Below, piece after piece: positions 10,158 to 22,403 of a stretch of 64,000 bases of DNA. Made by a program: the position numbers and the translations under genes. The stretch's first letter is position 1. Each line of letters begins with the position of its first letter. The stretch comes from Megalobrama amblycephala. Lineage: Eukaryota; Chordata; Actinopteri; Cypriniformes; Xenocyprididae. The notes under the pieces were generated by a model. That model was not told the DNA's origin and did no database searches. It saw only the letters and a program-made list of their open reading frames with translations. Location: contig NC_063061.1 of NCBI RefSeq assembly GCF_018812025.1, positions 38,918,544-38,982,543 of the forward strand, written 5' to 3'.

Positions 10158-13100
10158 TAGAAAAATGGAGGAAATGAAGTTGGAAGGGAAAAGAAGAGAA
10201 GTAGAACGGCTAGAAGAACTTAAAGGGCATGTTGCAGCTCAAGCAAGACTGCAGGTTTATTCAGAATCTGTCGATTCACCACTTACACTTAACCCTTTAA
10301 AGGATCCATTTTTTCCCTCCTATCAAGCATCAGTCTCCCAAGCTCGTCCTGCACAACAAGCCAAGCCCAGTCAAGTCCATCACTTACATGAGGTCGCAGC
10401 TACTAAAAACCCTCTCCCATATCCCTACATGTACACCTCATGTTCTGGTCCACAGCCAGCCACATTTTCTCAAGTCCCTGTAAGTCAAGTCATCACCCCA
10501 ACTGCACTTCCACTCATGCAACAAGTCCCAACCACTCAAGAACCAGCCACTCAAGCCCTTTTAAACTCTCATGAAGCTTCCAATGACCTTGTGAGAACTC
10601 TTGCTGAAGCAATCACAGCTAATCGAGTTCCAATCCCAGAACCTGAAGTTTTTAAAGGAGATCCTCTCAAGTATAATGATTGGAAGCTTTCCTTCTTTAC
10701 TCTGATTGATCGCAAGAACCTGCTGACTCAAGAAAAGCTTTTCTTTCTCCGTAAGTATGTTGGTGGCTCAGCCAAGAGAGCTATTGAAGGCCATTTCCTT
10801 GTAGGAACAGAAACAGCTTATCGTGCTGCCTGGGACATACTTGAAGACAGATTTGGTAATCCATTCATAGTTGCCAAATCATACCGTGACAAGATACATA
10901 CATGGCATAAAATTGGCCCCAAGGACAGCGAAAATCTTCGTGAGTTTGTTGATTTCCTGAGCAGTGTGGAATCAGCTATGCCATATGTTCAAGGTCTACA
11001 AACTCTCAACGACTGTGTGGAAAACCAAAAGATTGCTGTTAAGCTTCCGGATTGGTTGAGCTCACGCTGGAACAGAGAAGCCACGATTTATCAAGATGAA
11101 CACAAAATGTTCCCTGACTTCAGATACTTTGTCAGATTTCTCAGCGTGGAAGCTCGAATTGCATGCAACCCCATTACATCATTATATGCAGTGAAACAAA
11201 TTGACCAAGAAAGAATAAAGCCAGCAGAACGAGAACAGTCTAAGTATCAACGAAATCAAAACATCAGTGCTAAGACTTTCACTACTAATACAAGTGAGAA
11301 GATAAGCATCACATGCATGTTTTGCAAGAAGAAAGGCCATACTCTCCATAGGTGTCTCAAGATCATGGAAAGACCAGTTGAAGAGAGAGTTAAGTTTGTG
11401 CAACTGGAGAAATTATGTTTTGGTTGTCTTAGGTTTGGCCATAACTCTAGAGCTTGTACATCCAGGAGTGTGTGTAACTTATGTGGAAAACGCCACCCCA
11501 CTTGCCTACATCAAGATCGTGGGAAGAAAGACCAGGAACAAGGAGTAAGAATAAAACAAGAAAGATCAAAAGAAAACAAAGGAGACAAGAACCAACAGTC
11601 TGAATCAGTTGAAATACAGCAAGCTACCTCTAACAGAGTTGTTCAAGAGAAGAGCAGTACGCATACTTCATCTATTGTTCCAGTCTATGTCTCCACGACA
11701 ACGGAACCAGACAAGGAAGTTTTAGTGTATGCTTTACTTGATAGTCAGAGCGACACAACCTTCATCCTGAAGGATGCAGCTGTAACATTGGGTGCCAAGA
11801 AAGTGCCAGTAAAACTTAAAGTGTCCACGATAACATCAAAAACAAAAATGGTGAATAGCCAAAAGGTGCAAGGACTACAGGTAAGAGGCATTAGCTCTGA
11901 CACAAAAATCAAACTCCCAACAACCTATACCAGAGATTTCATACCAGCAAACAGATCCCATATACCCACAAGCATAACCGCAAAGTCATGGCCTCACTTG
12001 GAACATTTGGCAGATGAAATGTCTCCAGAGCTCGACTGTGAAGTGGGATTGTTGATTGGGTATAACTGTCCACAAGCTTTACTTCCCAGAGATGTCATCA
12101 CGGGCAATGAAAACCAGCCTTATGCACAAAAGTCTGTGTTGGGTTGGAGCATTATCGGCTACAGCAGCACTGAAGTTGATTATGGTCATGAGGATGAAAT
12201 CGGTGTGAGCCACCGTATCATCATAAAGAAAGTTCAGCCAGCTACCAAGCCCTCTACAGAGCTCAAGTCTGAGGTCCATTTTGTTTATAGAACTCAAGTC
12301 AAGGAAATGATCACTCCGTCAGATATACTTAAGGTCTTCGAGTCAGATTTTACTGAGAAGTTTAGTGAAGAAGTTCTAATGTCGCAAGAAGATATTAAGT
12401 TCTTGGTGAAACTGAAAGAAGGAATCAAGCAAAAGCCAAATGGGCATTACGAAATGCCATTGCCTTTCAAGGAAGAGAGGCCAAGTCTGCCAAACAACAA
12501 AGTGTGTGCAGAACATAGACTCAGATGTCTGGAAAAACGTCTTAAGAAAGATAATCAATATCACAAGGATTATGTGGCTTTTATGGAGGACATGATTGCA
12601 AGAGGTGATGCTGAAAAGGTTCCAGAGCCTGAGGTAACCAATCAGACCACGTGGTATATCCCTCACCATGGAGTTTACCACCCTCAAAAGCCAGGAAAGA
12701 TTCGTGTGGTATTTGATTGCTCAGCTAAGTTTCAGAATACATCATTGAATGAACATCTACTCACCGGGCCAGACCTTACAAATACCCTTGTAGGGGTCTT
12801 GTGCCGTTTCCGCAAAGGACAAGTAGCCATCATGTGTGATGTAAAGCAGATGTTCCATCAATTTCATGTTGCACCAAGGGACCAAGACTACCTCAGATTT
12901 CTGTGGTGGGAAAGAGGCAATATGGAAGCTCCACCGTCAGTGTTCCGTATGAAGGTTCACTTGTTTGGTGCCGCATCGTCACCTGGATGCGCAAACTTTG
13001 GGCTCAAACACCTGGCTGCAGAAGGAGAAGGCAAGTTTAGTGAAGCTACAGTGAGATTTATACAGCGCAACTTTTATGTTGATGATGGATTAACAAGTTT

Positions 13101-15210
13101 GGACAGTGAAGAGGAAGCTATCAAGCTTGTTAGAGAGGCAAGAGACCTCTGCAACACCGGTAAACTCCGCTTACACAAATTCATTACCAACAACAAGAAG
13201 GTTCTTTCCACAATCCCAAAGCAAGATATTGCTGAAGTTTCAGCTGACCTGGACATGGCCTTGGGCGAGCAAAGGATGGAACGGGCTCTTGGGGTCCAGT
13301 GGTGCATTAGCTCAGATAAATTCCAGTTCAGAGTGAGGGTAAAGGAGCATCCTTTTACCAGAAGAGGAGTACTGTCAACAGTGGCCTCAATTTTTGATCC
13401 TCTTGGATTTGTGGCACCTATCATTTTGAAAGGTAAACAGATTCTACAAAGGATGTGCCAAGACAAGGTAGGATGGGATGAGCCACTTCCTGACGACCTC
13501 AGGCCGCGTTGGGAAGCATGGCTCCAAGACCTTCATAATCTATCTGCGGTAGAGATACCACGGCACTACATACCATTGGCAGCCAAGGAAGTTCTACAGT
13601 GTGAACTTCACCATTTTTCTGATGCTAGTGTTTCTGGCTATGGAATGTGTTCTTACCTTAGGGTTGTTTCGAAGTCTGGAGAAGTCCATTGTGCTCTTGT
13701 TATGGGGAAGGCAAGGGTTGCTCCGACGAAGGTAACAACAATCCCAAGGCTGGAACTCTCAGCTGCTGTCGTGGCCACAAGGACAGGTGCTCTGCTAAAG
13801 AGAGAAATGGAGATCGAAGATCTGCAAGAATACTTTTGGACCGACTCCAAGGTCGTGCTTGGTTACATTAACAATGATGAAAAGCGATTTCATGTATTCG
13901 TAGCCAATCGGATCCAGCAGATCAAATCGAGCACAGAACCAAGTCAGTGGCAATATGTTGCCTCAGAAAATAACCCGGCTGACCATGCCTCTCGCGGACT
14001 CATGGCAAAGGAGATTGTAGAGTCTAACTGGTTCACGGGACCTAGTTTCTTGTGGCAAAAGGAGCTCCCTAACAAAGAAAAGATTAAGGCGCAAGACCTC
14101 AATGAGGACGACCCAGAAATTAAAAGAGCACAAGTTCACACAACGAAAGCAAATGAGGTAAGGTCCCTATCAGATCGACTTCAGAAGTTTTCTGATTGGA
14201 AAAGAGTCGTAAGAGCCATAGCAAGACTTAAGCGTTTTGCAAAAGAGGTGAAAGGTCTTAAAACAAGATCCAATGAAGCTACGACACTTGACGAAAGAAT
14301 GGATACTGAACAATTCATAATCCATGCAGTTCAAGAAGAGGCGTTCAGTGATGAAATCAAGGCTCTTAAACAAAAGAAAGAGGTACAAAAGAGCAAGTCA
14401 AACGAGCTGCACAAGTTGAACCCTTTCGTGGATAGTCAAGATATCCTGAGGGTGGGAGGTAGATTGACACAAGCAACACTCCACCCTCATGTCAAGCACC
14501 CAGCTATCCTCCCCAAAGGACATCATGTATCTCGATTGTTAATAAAGCACTATCATGAGAAGGTGAAGCATCAGGGTCGTGGAATGACCATCAATGAACT
14601 ACGTTCCAGTGGGATTTGGATCATAGGGTGTAGTAGTGAAGTGTCATCACTCATTTTCAAGTGCATTAAATGCAGAAAGCTCAGAAGGTGTAATCAAGAA
14701 CAAAAAATGGCCGATCTTCCACCAGAGAGGATAGAAGCTACCCCTCCATTTACCTATAGTGGTATGGACTGCTTCGGACCATTTTATGTTAAAGATGGAA
14801 GGAAAGAGCTGAAGAGATATGGGCTTCTATTCACCTGCATGTGTTCACGTGCCATCCACATTGAGGTATTGGATGACCTTTCCACTGATGCCTTCTTAAA
14901 TGCGTTGCGCTGTTTTATTGCCATAAGAGGCAATGTAAGTCATCTACAAAGTGATCAAGGCACAAACTTTGTGGGAGCACGCAATGAATTTCAAGTATTG
15001 ATGAAAGGAATGGAGCAAGAACGTGTGAAAGAGCTAGGATGCAACTTTGTCATGAACCCACCTGCTTCCAGTCACATGGGCGGCGTCTGGGAGAGGCAGA
15101 TACGGACCGTGAGAAGTGTCCTCACATCCATCCTAGACCAGTCTGCTGGAAGATTAGACAGTTCTTCATTAAGAACATTCCTGTACGAAGTTGATGGCTA
15201 TAGTGAATAG
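10105..15210 (+). pseudogene. BEL/Pao gag-pol frame (capsid region, protease, RT, RNase H, integrase)
   Basis: This long frame has no internal stop. In order it shows: coiled-coil; DUF1759 capsid-like domain (about 10640-11170); zinc knuckles (CMFCKKKGHTLHRC near 11316, then CFGCLRFGHNSRAC and CNLCGKRHPTC); DUF1758 aspartic peptidase with the active-site segment LLDSQSD near 11735; Pao reverse transcriptase with the catalytic YVDDG near 13076; RNase H starting near 13610 (FSDAS); integrase H2C2 zinc finger (about 14500-14680); and integrase core with D near 14768, D in SDQGTNF near 14955 and E in GGVWE near 15085. All key residues seen are present. The frame breaks at about 15195, where a one-base length change shifts the end of the integrase region into another frame, so this copy is scored as broken. 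Confidence 0.9.
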
Positions 15211-15682
15211 TCGACCATTGACCACGGAACATCTCAATGATCCATTAGGACCTGAACCCCTAACTCCAAACCACATATTGACAATGAAATCGTCAATAAT
15301 CGCACCACCACCTGGTGAATTTGTAAGGGAAGATCTCTACCTTCAGAAGAGATGGAAGAGAGTACAGTTCTTGTCCAATGAATTCTGGACCAGGTGGAGA
15401 AAGGAGTATTTGCTGAATCTACAGCAGAGGAGCAAATGGAACAAGGACAGGAGAAATGCTAAAGTGAATGACATTGTCCTGTTACAAGATGATGGCACAC
15501 CAAGAAATCAATGGAAGCTGGCGAAAGTAGTTGAAGTCTTCCAAGGAGCTGACGGAAGAGTCAGAAAACTCAAACTGTTACTTAGTGACACAACACTAGA
15601 CCGTAAAGGCACATGCTCAAATAAGCCACTTTACTTAGAAAGGTCAGTACACAAAACAGTACTTTTGCTTGAGGCTGAATAA
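15191..15682 (+). pseudogene. BEL/Pao C-terminal domain (DUF5641), frame-shifted
   Basis: This frame carries the end of the polyprotein. NSRPLT is the usual end of the Pao integrase core. The following segment, including LYLQKRWKRVQFLSNEFW, is the DUF5641 domain that closes BEL/Pao polyproteins. It overlaps the pol frame by about 20 bases in a different frame. The ATG at 15191 is unlikely to be a real start; the piece should be continuous with the upstream frame in an intact element. Confidence 0.85.
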
Positions 15683-15816
15683 GTAGGTTAGCTATTCAAT
15701 GCCATTGTTTTGTTTATATTTGAAGGTTTATTTGTGTATTTACATCAATGTTTTCTAAGGTTCTGTTAACAATGTAATTTATTTATTGTAAATCACACAG
15801 TGTGTGATGGTGGGAG

Positions 15817-16179
15817 TGTAAATGCAGCCGTTTTTTGAATTTATTTTGAAAATACGTACTTTTATTTTGACATGGTTAAAACCGGAAGTAGCGTCTGTAA
15901 ACTCCGTAAGCCACTCACGGTGATCAAAGCGCACATGCAGCGGTGATCAAAGCGCACATGTAGCGGTGATGTTTCCTGCTAGTTTGTTTCTTTATGTGGT
16001 GTTTGCACGTGGTGTTTGCTACAACTGTGTGTGAGTTGAAGAATATTTTGTTTGACTGTGAAGATTGCTTCTGGGAAATGACTCTGCCGTTGGTTGAGAA
16101 GCAGGCTAAAGTGTTCTACGGTGTTAATAAATATCTGTAAATGGAACCGGAGTCTCGCATTCAATCAATGGGCGGCATA
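15817..16179 (+). repeat. 3' LTR of the BEL/Pao element
   Basis: Preceded by a purine-rich run (GGTGGGAG), the likely plus-strand primer. Starts TGTAAATGCAG and ends GGGCGGCATA. It contains about 142 bp absent from the 5' LTR, including two direct copies of a 22-base unit with GGTGATCAAAGCGCACATG (15919-15966). It lacks the 114-bp segment of the 5' LTR. AATAAA lies near 16126. Confidence 0.87.
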
Positions 16180-16184
16180 CTTTT

Positions 16185-17400
16185 GATAAAATAAATATAA
16201 TTTCACACACAAAGTGTTCAAAATGCACAAAATACGCACGTCTAATGTGTTTTAACAAGAATTTGAGTATGACAGAAAAGAAAATTAAAAACCAAAAATA
16301 ATTAGAAGACTTATGGTTCTAAAAATGTGAATTGTTGTTCATCACGATTCTAAAATAAAAGTTTAAACCCTTACACTGAGTTTGCATGTTTTGATGTCCA
16401 CATATTCTTGTTCAAGAAATTACAGTGGCTGTAGCATTTCTACTATAAAGAAGTGGCCAAATATTAAAGATTAAAAAACATTTGATCTGCTGTAAAGTGT
16501 GACAAAAGGCATTTGTTATAATACATTTATTGGTGATTATAGGTTGATGGATTGTTTGGTGTAAAATGTAAAAACTTGGTTGGTTTTTAAAATGAATGTA
16601 TATTTGTTATCTTGCTATGAATATATAATATATATCAAAATATATCGAGCGCAGCGTTAGTTGTTTCGGATCTCTAAGGCTTTCCAGTCCCGGCTGGCAT
16701 GGACCTCACTGCCGAGAGACACTCATCCTCATAACCAAGCTACAGTATAGACGTCCAACTGCCATATAGATATATGTAGATCTACATGATACCATGTTCG
16801 CTTTAAAGACATTACTAAGTGTCTTAATTGTCTATGTATTTCCAAGCTGATGGTTCCGGGCCCGGGGGTTAATGTTAAAGCTCTTGTATGTTCAGTTAAT
16901 TTTGGAGCAAGAACCCCCCCATAAGGAACCATACCGCCAAAGATAATTATGTTCAATAAACTCAAGTAACTTGCCAAAGTGGTCCTGTCTGAAATATATA
17001 ATATATACTGTAGCTATTTAGAGTTGTGTAAGGGGTGGGAAAAAATAACAAGCTTTTGCTTCATCCCGCTCCTTTTTGGACAATTGATTATTACACTTAG
17101 ATATTGTTTTTTCCTTCTGTATGTTGTAAGATGTAACACACTTATTATATTTTTATATTTTATTGTGTTTAGTTTTTTGTTCAAAATAAAATAAATAAAG
17201 AAAGAATACATAATGTATATCCATATAACCATATGATAAGGCTACTTGTTTTTGATACTTTATTTGAACCAAATATTATTGCCTCATTTTAAAGGCTTTG
17301 GTCTTTACTTAGGTCTATTTTTATCCATAAAAATCTGTTTACACGATTAATCATCAAATTAACTTTATCCAATTACCAAAATAATCGTTAGTGATAGCCC
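16185..17400 (-). mobile_element. Diverged hAT-type element, one end visible
   Basis: Read on the minus strand, 17400 downwards matches 29200 upwards: it starts TAGGGCTATCACTAACGA, passes through AT-rich sequence, and includes the segment around GGCAATAATATTTGGTTC. The two copies also share sequence at 16340-16500 and 29580-29720. The terminal motif around ACTAACGATTA recurs at 18119, 24118 and 29203. The BEL/Pao element inserted near its other end. About 16560-17215 has no counterpart in the other copy. No transposase is recognisable. Confidence 0.55.
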
Positions 17401-17902
17401 TATTTTTGATAATGAGTTCACGAAAAAAAAAACAAAAAAAATTATTGTAAAGTCTGAAGTTCTTATGCTTTGATGCTCAACTTGTTTTAGAGAAAGAAAA
17501 GTTACTGGAAATAGGCCCGTTTTTCACAAAGCATTTATTAATTCTTTGATTAGTCAGATATGTCCAAACATATGTGGAGAAATGACATGAAGAACACATG
17601 AGAGGTGATTCTTTAATTCAATTCAAATCAAAATTTATTTTTTGGTAAGTTGCTGTGTAATAAGCGGGATAATAGCCTATGTTATCCCTATTACAAAACT
17701 GTTGTACAACACAGTTCATCATAGTATGGTGATCAATTATTTTGATCTTCTCGCTGTCCTTGTGGTTATCCTCTTACATCTGAACGAAAAAACAAACCCA
17801 GCTTAGCAGCACCTCCAACAAAGAAAGAAATAGTGTAATATGTGAAGCTGCTCTGCAGTTTGAGTGTTTTTGTTATGTTTTTTTTTTTGCGATCACATCA
17901 CC

Positions 17903-20241
17903 TTATTCACAGCATTCCATTTGCACGTCATTGAGAGCGGTGTCATCTTTCCATCCCTGTGGCACTTCTACCCGTGTCACGATACTACAGATTCCTCTTC
18001 CCTCACACATGTAACTCCAGTCACCCCAACTGCCCCAGGATGTACCGTCACCCTCCAGATAAGAACCGTCACTACATTTGAATCTGGAGAAAATTCAGAT
18101 AGGACAATATTATAAATAGGGCTGTCACTAACGATTATTTTGGTAATCGAGTAATTGGTTAATTACTTTGACAATTAATCCAAACTGCAACCTTTTTTTG
18201 GCTGGGCAGTGTATATATGACAATTGTCTGAATTGTTTGAATTTTTCAAAAAAAACTACAACATTGCTATAACATCTACAAAACTGTTCTGTGTAAAATT
18301 TTAATAGTAGGTCAATATGCAAATTCACTCTTTGCCCGTGTGTGGCACTTGTGAAAGAGCAGAATTATATATAATTTATAGTTGAAGCCAAAATGAGTCC
18401 ACACTTCAGTTCTGTATACCGCACCTTCCAGTTGAGTTTACGTTCTGAGATAACACTGCCATCTAGCGGTTGGGTTTTATACAGTCTGTGGTTTAAATCA
18501 AACATAAAGACATGAATCTTGGATGCAAATAAATAAATATCGATAGTGTTTTTGAGAATCGATACAATATCGCCAAACATAATATTGCGATATTCACGTG
18601 TATCAATATTTTCTTATACCTCTACCCTCTTTTGCACCTCACTTTTAAATCACTAATTAGAAAGCAAAAGTAAAATGCCATGGCCGCACGGACATTCATA
18701 ACAGTGCAGAGCAGAGCAAGCATTTTCAGTTAATGAAGTGAAAACTCTCGATGCAAGTAGACTATGAATGCGCGTGCAGATTTGACTTTCGCTTTCAAAT
18801 TAGTGCCAATTCGGGGGAGAGGAAATTGCTTGAATGCTGTGTTATTGTTCTTAAAGAAAAACACAACAACATGAAAAACAATTATCCTTTGCAGGTTCCT
18901 TATTAGCACTTTGTTTGAAAAATCGTCGCAATCATCTTGTCAGTTAGCTCCTCACTCTCGTGATAAATTAAATCTGTTTTGCATAACGTGCCACGCTTGC
19001 TGTGTTCCCGCATTTACACACTATTGTGCCACGCCCTTCCGCTCTGCTGTTTTGCACGTGTAGAAGTAATGATTACGAGAAAGTTTCTAATTTTTACGAG
19101 AAATTAAGTCATTATTATGAGAAGGTTTCTCATTGTTAGGACTTGTAGAATCATATTTTTTCCCGCTTTGATCAGACAGGTCATTGGCCTGTTTGGGTTG
19201 AAAGAGAGGGGCGATGCAAATACCTGGGCTGTTCAGGCATTGTAAAAGTTCAGTGCTCAAAATGTGCTAGCTACCTTTGTTTTTCTGGAATTGCAGTTAT
19301 AAGCAGGAAAAACATCACAAGTAATGTCTTCCTCTTTGATATCATATTGCGTACTATAGAGGGTTAAACAGCAAAAAAACAATACGAATTTAGTACCACC
19401 CACTTACCTGATGTTGTTTGCGGCTGTATCGTCATCAACTCCTTGGGAAGGTTCTACTCTCAGCCGGAACGCTTTTAAAAATCCAGAAGGACACCATTTG
19501 ATGTTTGTCCACCGACCCCAGCTGTGGAAAAACACAGTTTTATTGATCAAATCTATTATTTTTAAGAAAATAATTTGCAATGCATAGCTTATGATCTGTG
19601 CCCATTACCTTCCTACATCTGACTGAACGGAGTAGTAGTGCTCATGTGGGTTCAATGAGCTTGATTCATTGGAGACACAGTGAAGACGAATCCCATTGAG
19701 TGCTGTGTTATCCTTCCACATACCACTCGATAAATATTCCACCTTAAAAAATGGTAAAAAAACAACAACAAAAATCTTCTATTTGAAAGAAAACCACAAG
19801 CAACCTTTTAGAGTTAACTCTAGGCCAACTTGTAACATTCATCTTCATGTTCTTTAGTATTAAGCTGAATCTTAACCAGGTGTAGTTCCCTGATATTAAA
19901 TGACTAATGGCATCTCCACAGTTTATTCTCTCTGGGGTTTGAACCTTCAACACTCAGTCAGCAGTTCACATGTTTAACCACTAAGAAACCCCCATATTAC
20001 TGCAACTTACCTTCAGACTAAACCCTGCGGCGTACGTTCTAGATGGACACTTTTCCGTAAACCCCCAGTAACCCCAATCCATTCCATTAGACACAGTCAT
20101 GCAGTTTGGAAAGCATGGCAGCAGGGTTGATCTGGGATATCTATTGATGCTCCGCTCAAAACGTCTTCCGGGGGACTGAACACTCACATGCATCCCAATA
20201 ATGGCTAGCAGTGAAAACGCAATGGAAATGAAGTGATGCAT
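17903..20241 (-). CDS. vmo1: Vitelline membrane outer layer protein 1 homologue (vmo1)
   Basis: Four minus-strand exons: 20241-20011, 19742-19609, 19521-19408 and 18083-17903, all with AG/GT borders and matching phases. They give 660 bases, 219 residues plus stop; human VMO1 is about 202. The protein begins with a signal peptide (MHHFISIAFSLLAIIGMHVS). It then shows the three-fold VMO-I pattern: NGMDWGYWGFTEKCPS with DNTALNGIRLHC, then SWGRWTNIKWCPSGF with DDDTAANNIR, then SWGSWGDWS with DDTALNDVQMECC at the end. VMO-I proteins are secreted beta-prism proteins first known from the egg vitelline membrane; their role in fish is not settled. Intron 1 holds a tRNA-derived SINE and intron 3 a hAT end. 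The last exon is duplicated at 28986-29166. Confidence 0.9.
18118..18180. mobile_element. hAT terminal fragment in vmo1 intron 3
   Basis: Sequence from TAGGGCTGTCACTAACGA matches the hAT end at 29202. Both sit just beyond a vmo1 last exon at the same distance, so this insertion predates the exon duplication. Confidence 0.6.
18181..19407. other. vmo1 intron 3, remaining sequence
   Basis: AT-rich intron sequence with no recognised exon on either strand. No clear tandem repeat. Confidence 0.5.
19800..19985 (-). mobile_element. tRNA-derived SINE in vmo1 intron 1
   Basis: On the minus strand the left part has an A-box-like TAGTGGTTAA and a B-box-like GGTTCAAACCCC at tRNA spacing, followed by an unrelated body. 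This is the layout of a tRNA-derived SINE head. It lies wholly inside intron 1 of vmo1. Confidence 0.6.
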
Positions 20242-20664
20242 TATCACAGCACTGACCTGGTGGATTAAAAAACAAACTTACTAGTTCTGAAATTTGTTCT
20301 GATGGTTTCTACAACAAAAACCGAGCAGTTATTGAGCCATTCAAAACAAAATATTTATATGGTTTATCAATATTCCAGGCCAGCCAATCAGCAGCCAGGG
20401 ATACTGAGCACACGTCAATGACCTGTGAATACACAGAAATACAAACATCTCTATGTTTAACCATTAGATTCTTATCAAATGTTTTTTGTGGAAAATGCAT
20501 ATTAAAGGAGATTTAGAATCTGTTGATATTTTTGATATACTGTGTCTTAATTTGGTGACCTGGATATTGATCTTTTGTTATTTATTTTTCTTTAAACAGT
20601 ATAGATGATTACTTTGTGGTAATGCACCTGTTTCACATATTCCTGTTTATGAATATGAAATCCA

Positions 20665-20751
20665 CAAAAACTTTGCATGAGCTCATTGTCCTCATGCCAC
20701 CCTATAAATAATTTTCTAGATCCGCCCTTGCATAAACACACTTTTGACAAA
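20665..20751. repeat. Inverted copy of the 21120-21215 segment
   Basis: This 85-bp stretch is the reverse complement of 21125-21215 (and of 21958-22050). Shared words include TTTATGCAAGGGCGGAT. It lies directly before the first 833-bp tandem unit. Confidence 0.75.
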
Positions 20752-22403
20752 CAGCTCATACTCTTTGATCCCTATCACTGTCATTATAAAGCGCTGATGC
20801 GTCAGGATATTTATTAATATTTCTTTGATTATGTTCATCAGGAACAAGAAAGTCATATACACCTAGGATGACTTGAGGGTGAGAAAAGCTTGGGCTAATT
20901 TTCATTTGAAAGTGAACTAATCCTTTAAGGCTTTGAGTAAGAACATCATTTTAAAATGCTTATAATTTAGGTCAGACTCGACCTACTTTACCTAACCTGA
21001 GAATATAAATAATAAGGTCAAAAGTGTTATGATCAAAGAGCACACCGCAAAACAAAGATTAAAAAAATATATATACATAAACTATCAAGCAAAGGGCACA
21101 TGCTTTTACTGGAAATCTGCTCAGTGTTTGTCAAAAGTGTGTTTATGCAAGGGCGGATTTAGAAAATTATTTATAGGGTGGCATGAGGACAATGTGCTCA
21201 TGCAAATTTTTTGTGAATTTATGGCCTGACATACATATTCATGTGTAAAAAAAAATATCCATATTTAAACAAGTTATGAAGTCAAGTATCGAGCTTCCGT
21301 ACCGTGTTCTGTATTCAATGTACGCAGAAAGTGTAAACCTCTTTCCTTTCACAAAGCTTACGCTACGTCATGCGCCTTCCCCATTAAACTTACAGAAAAA
21401 GTGTAACTGACGCGATGCATATTTACACTTTCACGGTCTGGCGGAAGCTTGATATTGGACATCATGACTTGTTTTAATATGGATATTTTTTTCCACAAAT
21501 GCATCGCTTTGTTTCAGAAGGCCTTTATTAACCCCCCAGGAACCATGTGGAGCTCAGATTCATGATGGATGAAAGCTTTTTCGTCAGCTCATACTCTTTG
21601 ATCCCTATCACTGTCATTATAAAGCTTGGATGCGTCAGGATATTTATTAATATTTCTTTGATTATGTTCATCAGGAACAAGAAAGTCATATACACCTAGG
21701 ATGACTTGAGGGTGAGAAAAGCTTGGGCTAATTTTCATTTGAAAGTGAACTAATCCTTTAAGGCTTTGAGTAAGAACATCATTTTAAAATGCTTATAATT
21801 TAGGTCAGACTCGACCTACTTTACCTAACCTGAGAATATAAATAATAAGGTCAAAAGTGTTATGATCAAAGAGCACACCGCAAAACAAAGATTAAAAAAA
21901 TATATATACATAAACTATCAAGCAAAGGGCACATGCTTTTACTGGAAATCTGCTCAGTGTTTGTCAAAAGTGTGTTTATGCAAGGGCGGATTTAGAAAAT
22001 TATTTATAGGGTGGCATGAGGACAATGAGCTCATGCAAAGTTTTTGTGAATTTATGGCCTGACATACATATTCATGTGTAAAAAAAATATCCATATTTAA
22101 ACAAGTTATGAAGTCAAGTATCGAGCTTCCGTACCGTGTTCTGTATTCAATGTACGCAGAAAGTGTAAACCTCTTTCCTTTCACAAAGCTTACGCTACGT
22201 CATGTGCCTTCCCCATTAAACTTACAGAAAAAGTGTAACTGACGCGATGCATATTTACACTTTCACGGTCTGGCGGAAGCTTGATATTGGACATCATGAC
22301 TTGTTTTAATATGGATATTTTTTTCCACAAATGCATAGCTTTGCTTCAGAAGGCCTTTATTAACCCCCCAGGAACCATGTGGAGCTCAGATTCATGATGG
22401 ATG
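20752..22403. repeat. Tandem duplication, 833-bp unit, two full copies
   Basis: Copy 1 covers 20752-21584 and copy 2 covers 21585-22403. Both start CAGCTCATACTCTTTGATCC. The copies differ at only a handful of bases, so the duplication is recent. The unit is non-coding; the 66-residue open frame in each copy has no recognisable family. Confidence 0.9.

Larger units (their letters stand above)
8381..16179 (+). mobile_element. BEL/Pao LTR retrotransposon, nearly full length
   Basis: The element is bounded by LTRs at 8381-8714 and 15817-16179 and by a 5-bp direct repeat CTTTT (8376-8380 and 16180-16184), as expected for BEL/Pao integration. Between the LTRs lie a gag-like frame (9306-10157), a long pol frame (10105-15210) and a terminal frame (15191-15682), each offset from the next. 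Domain order is coiled-coil N-terminus, DUF1759, zinc knuckles, aspartic peptidase (DUF1758), Pao-type reverse transcriptase, RNase H, H2C2 zinc finger, integrase core and DUF5641. No envelope-like gene is present. The aligned parts of the two LTRs look almost identical, suggesting a recent insertion. The frame breaks mean this copy is unlikely to make intact products. It inserted into older hAT-related sequence that continues after 16185. Confidence 0.93.

Noticed and set aside
11182..14388. Several minus-strand open frames inside the retrotransposon
   Set aside because: They are shadows of the plus-strand pol frame, which carries all known motifs.
21029..22062. 66-codon frame repeated in both tandem units
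   Set aside because: Its conservation only reflects the recent duplication of the DNA. Composition is unremarkable and no signal or domain is visible.
20752..22403. CRISPR-like array
   Set aside because: The repeats are two long direct copies in eukaryotic DNA without spacers; they are a tandem duplication.
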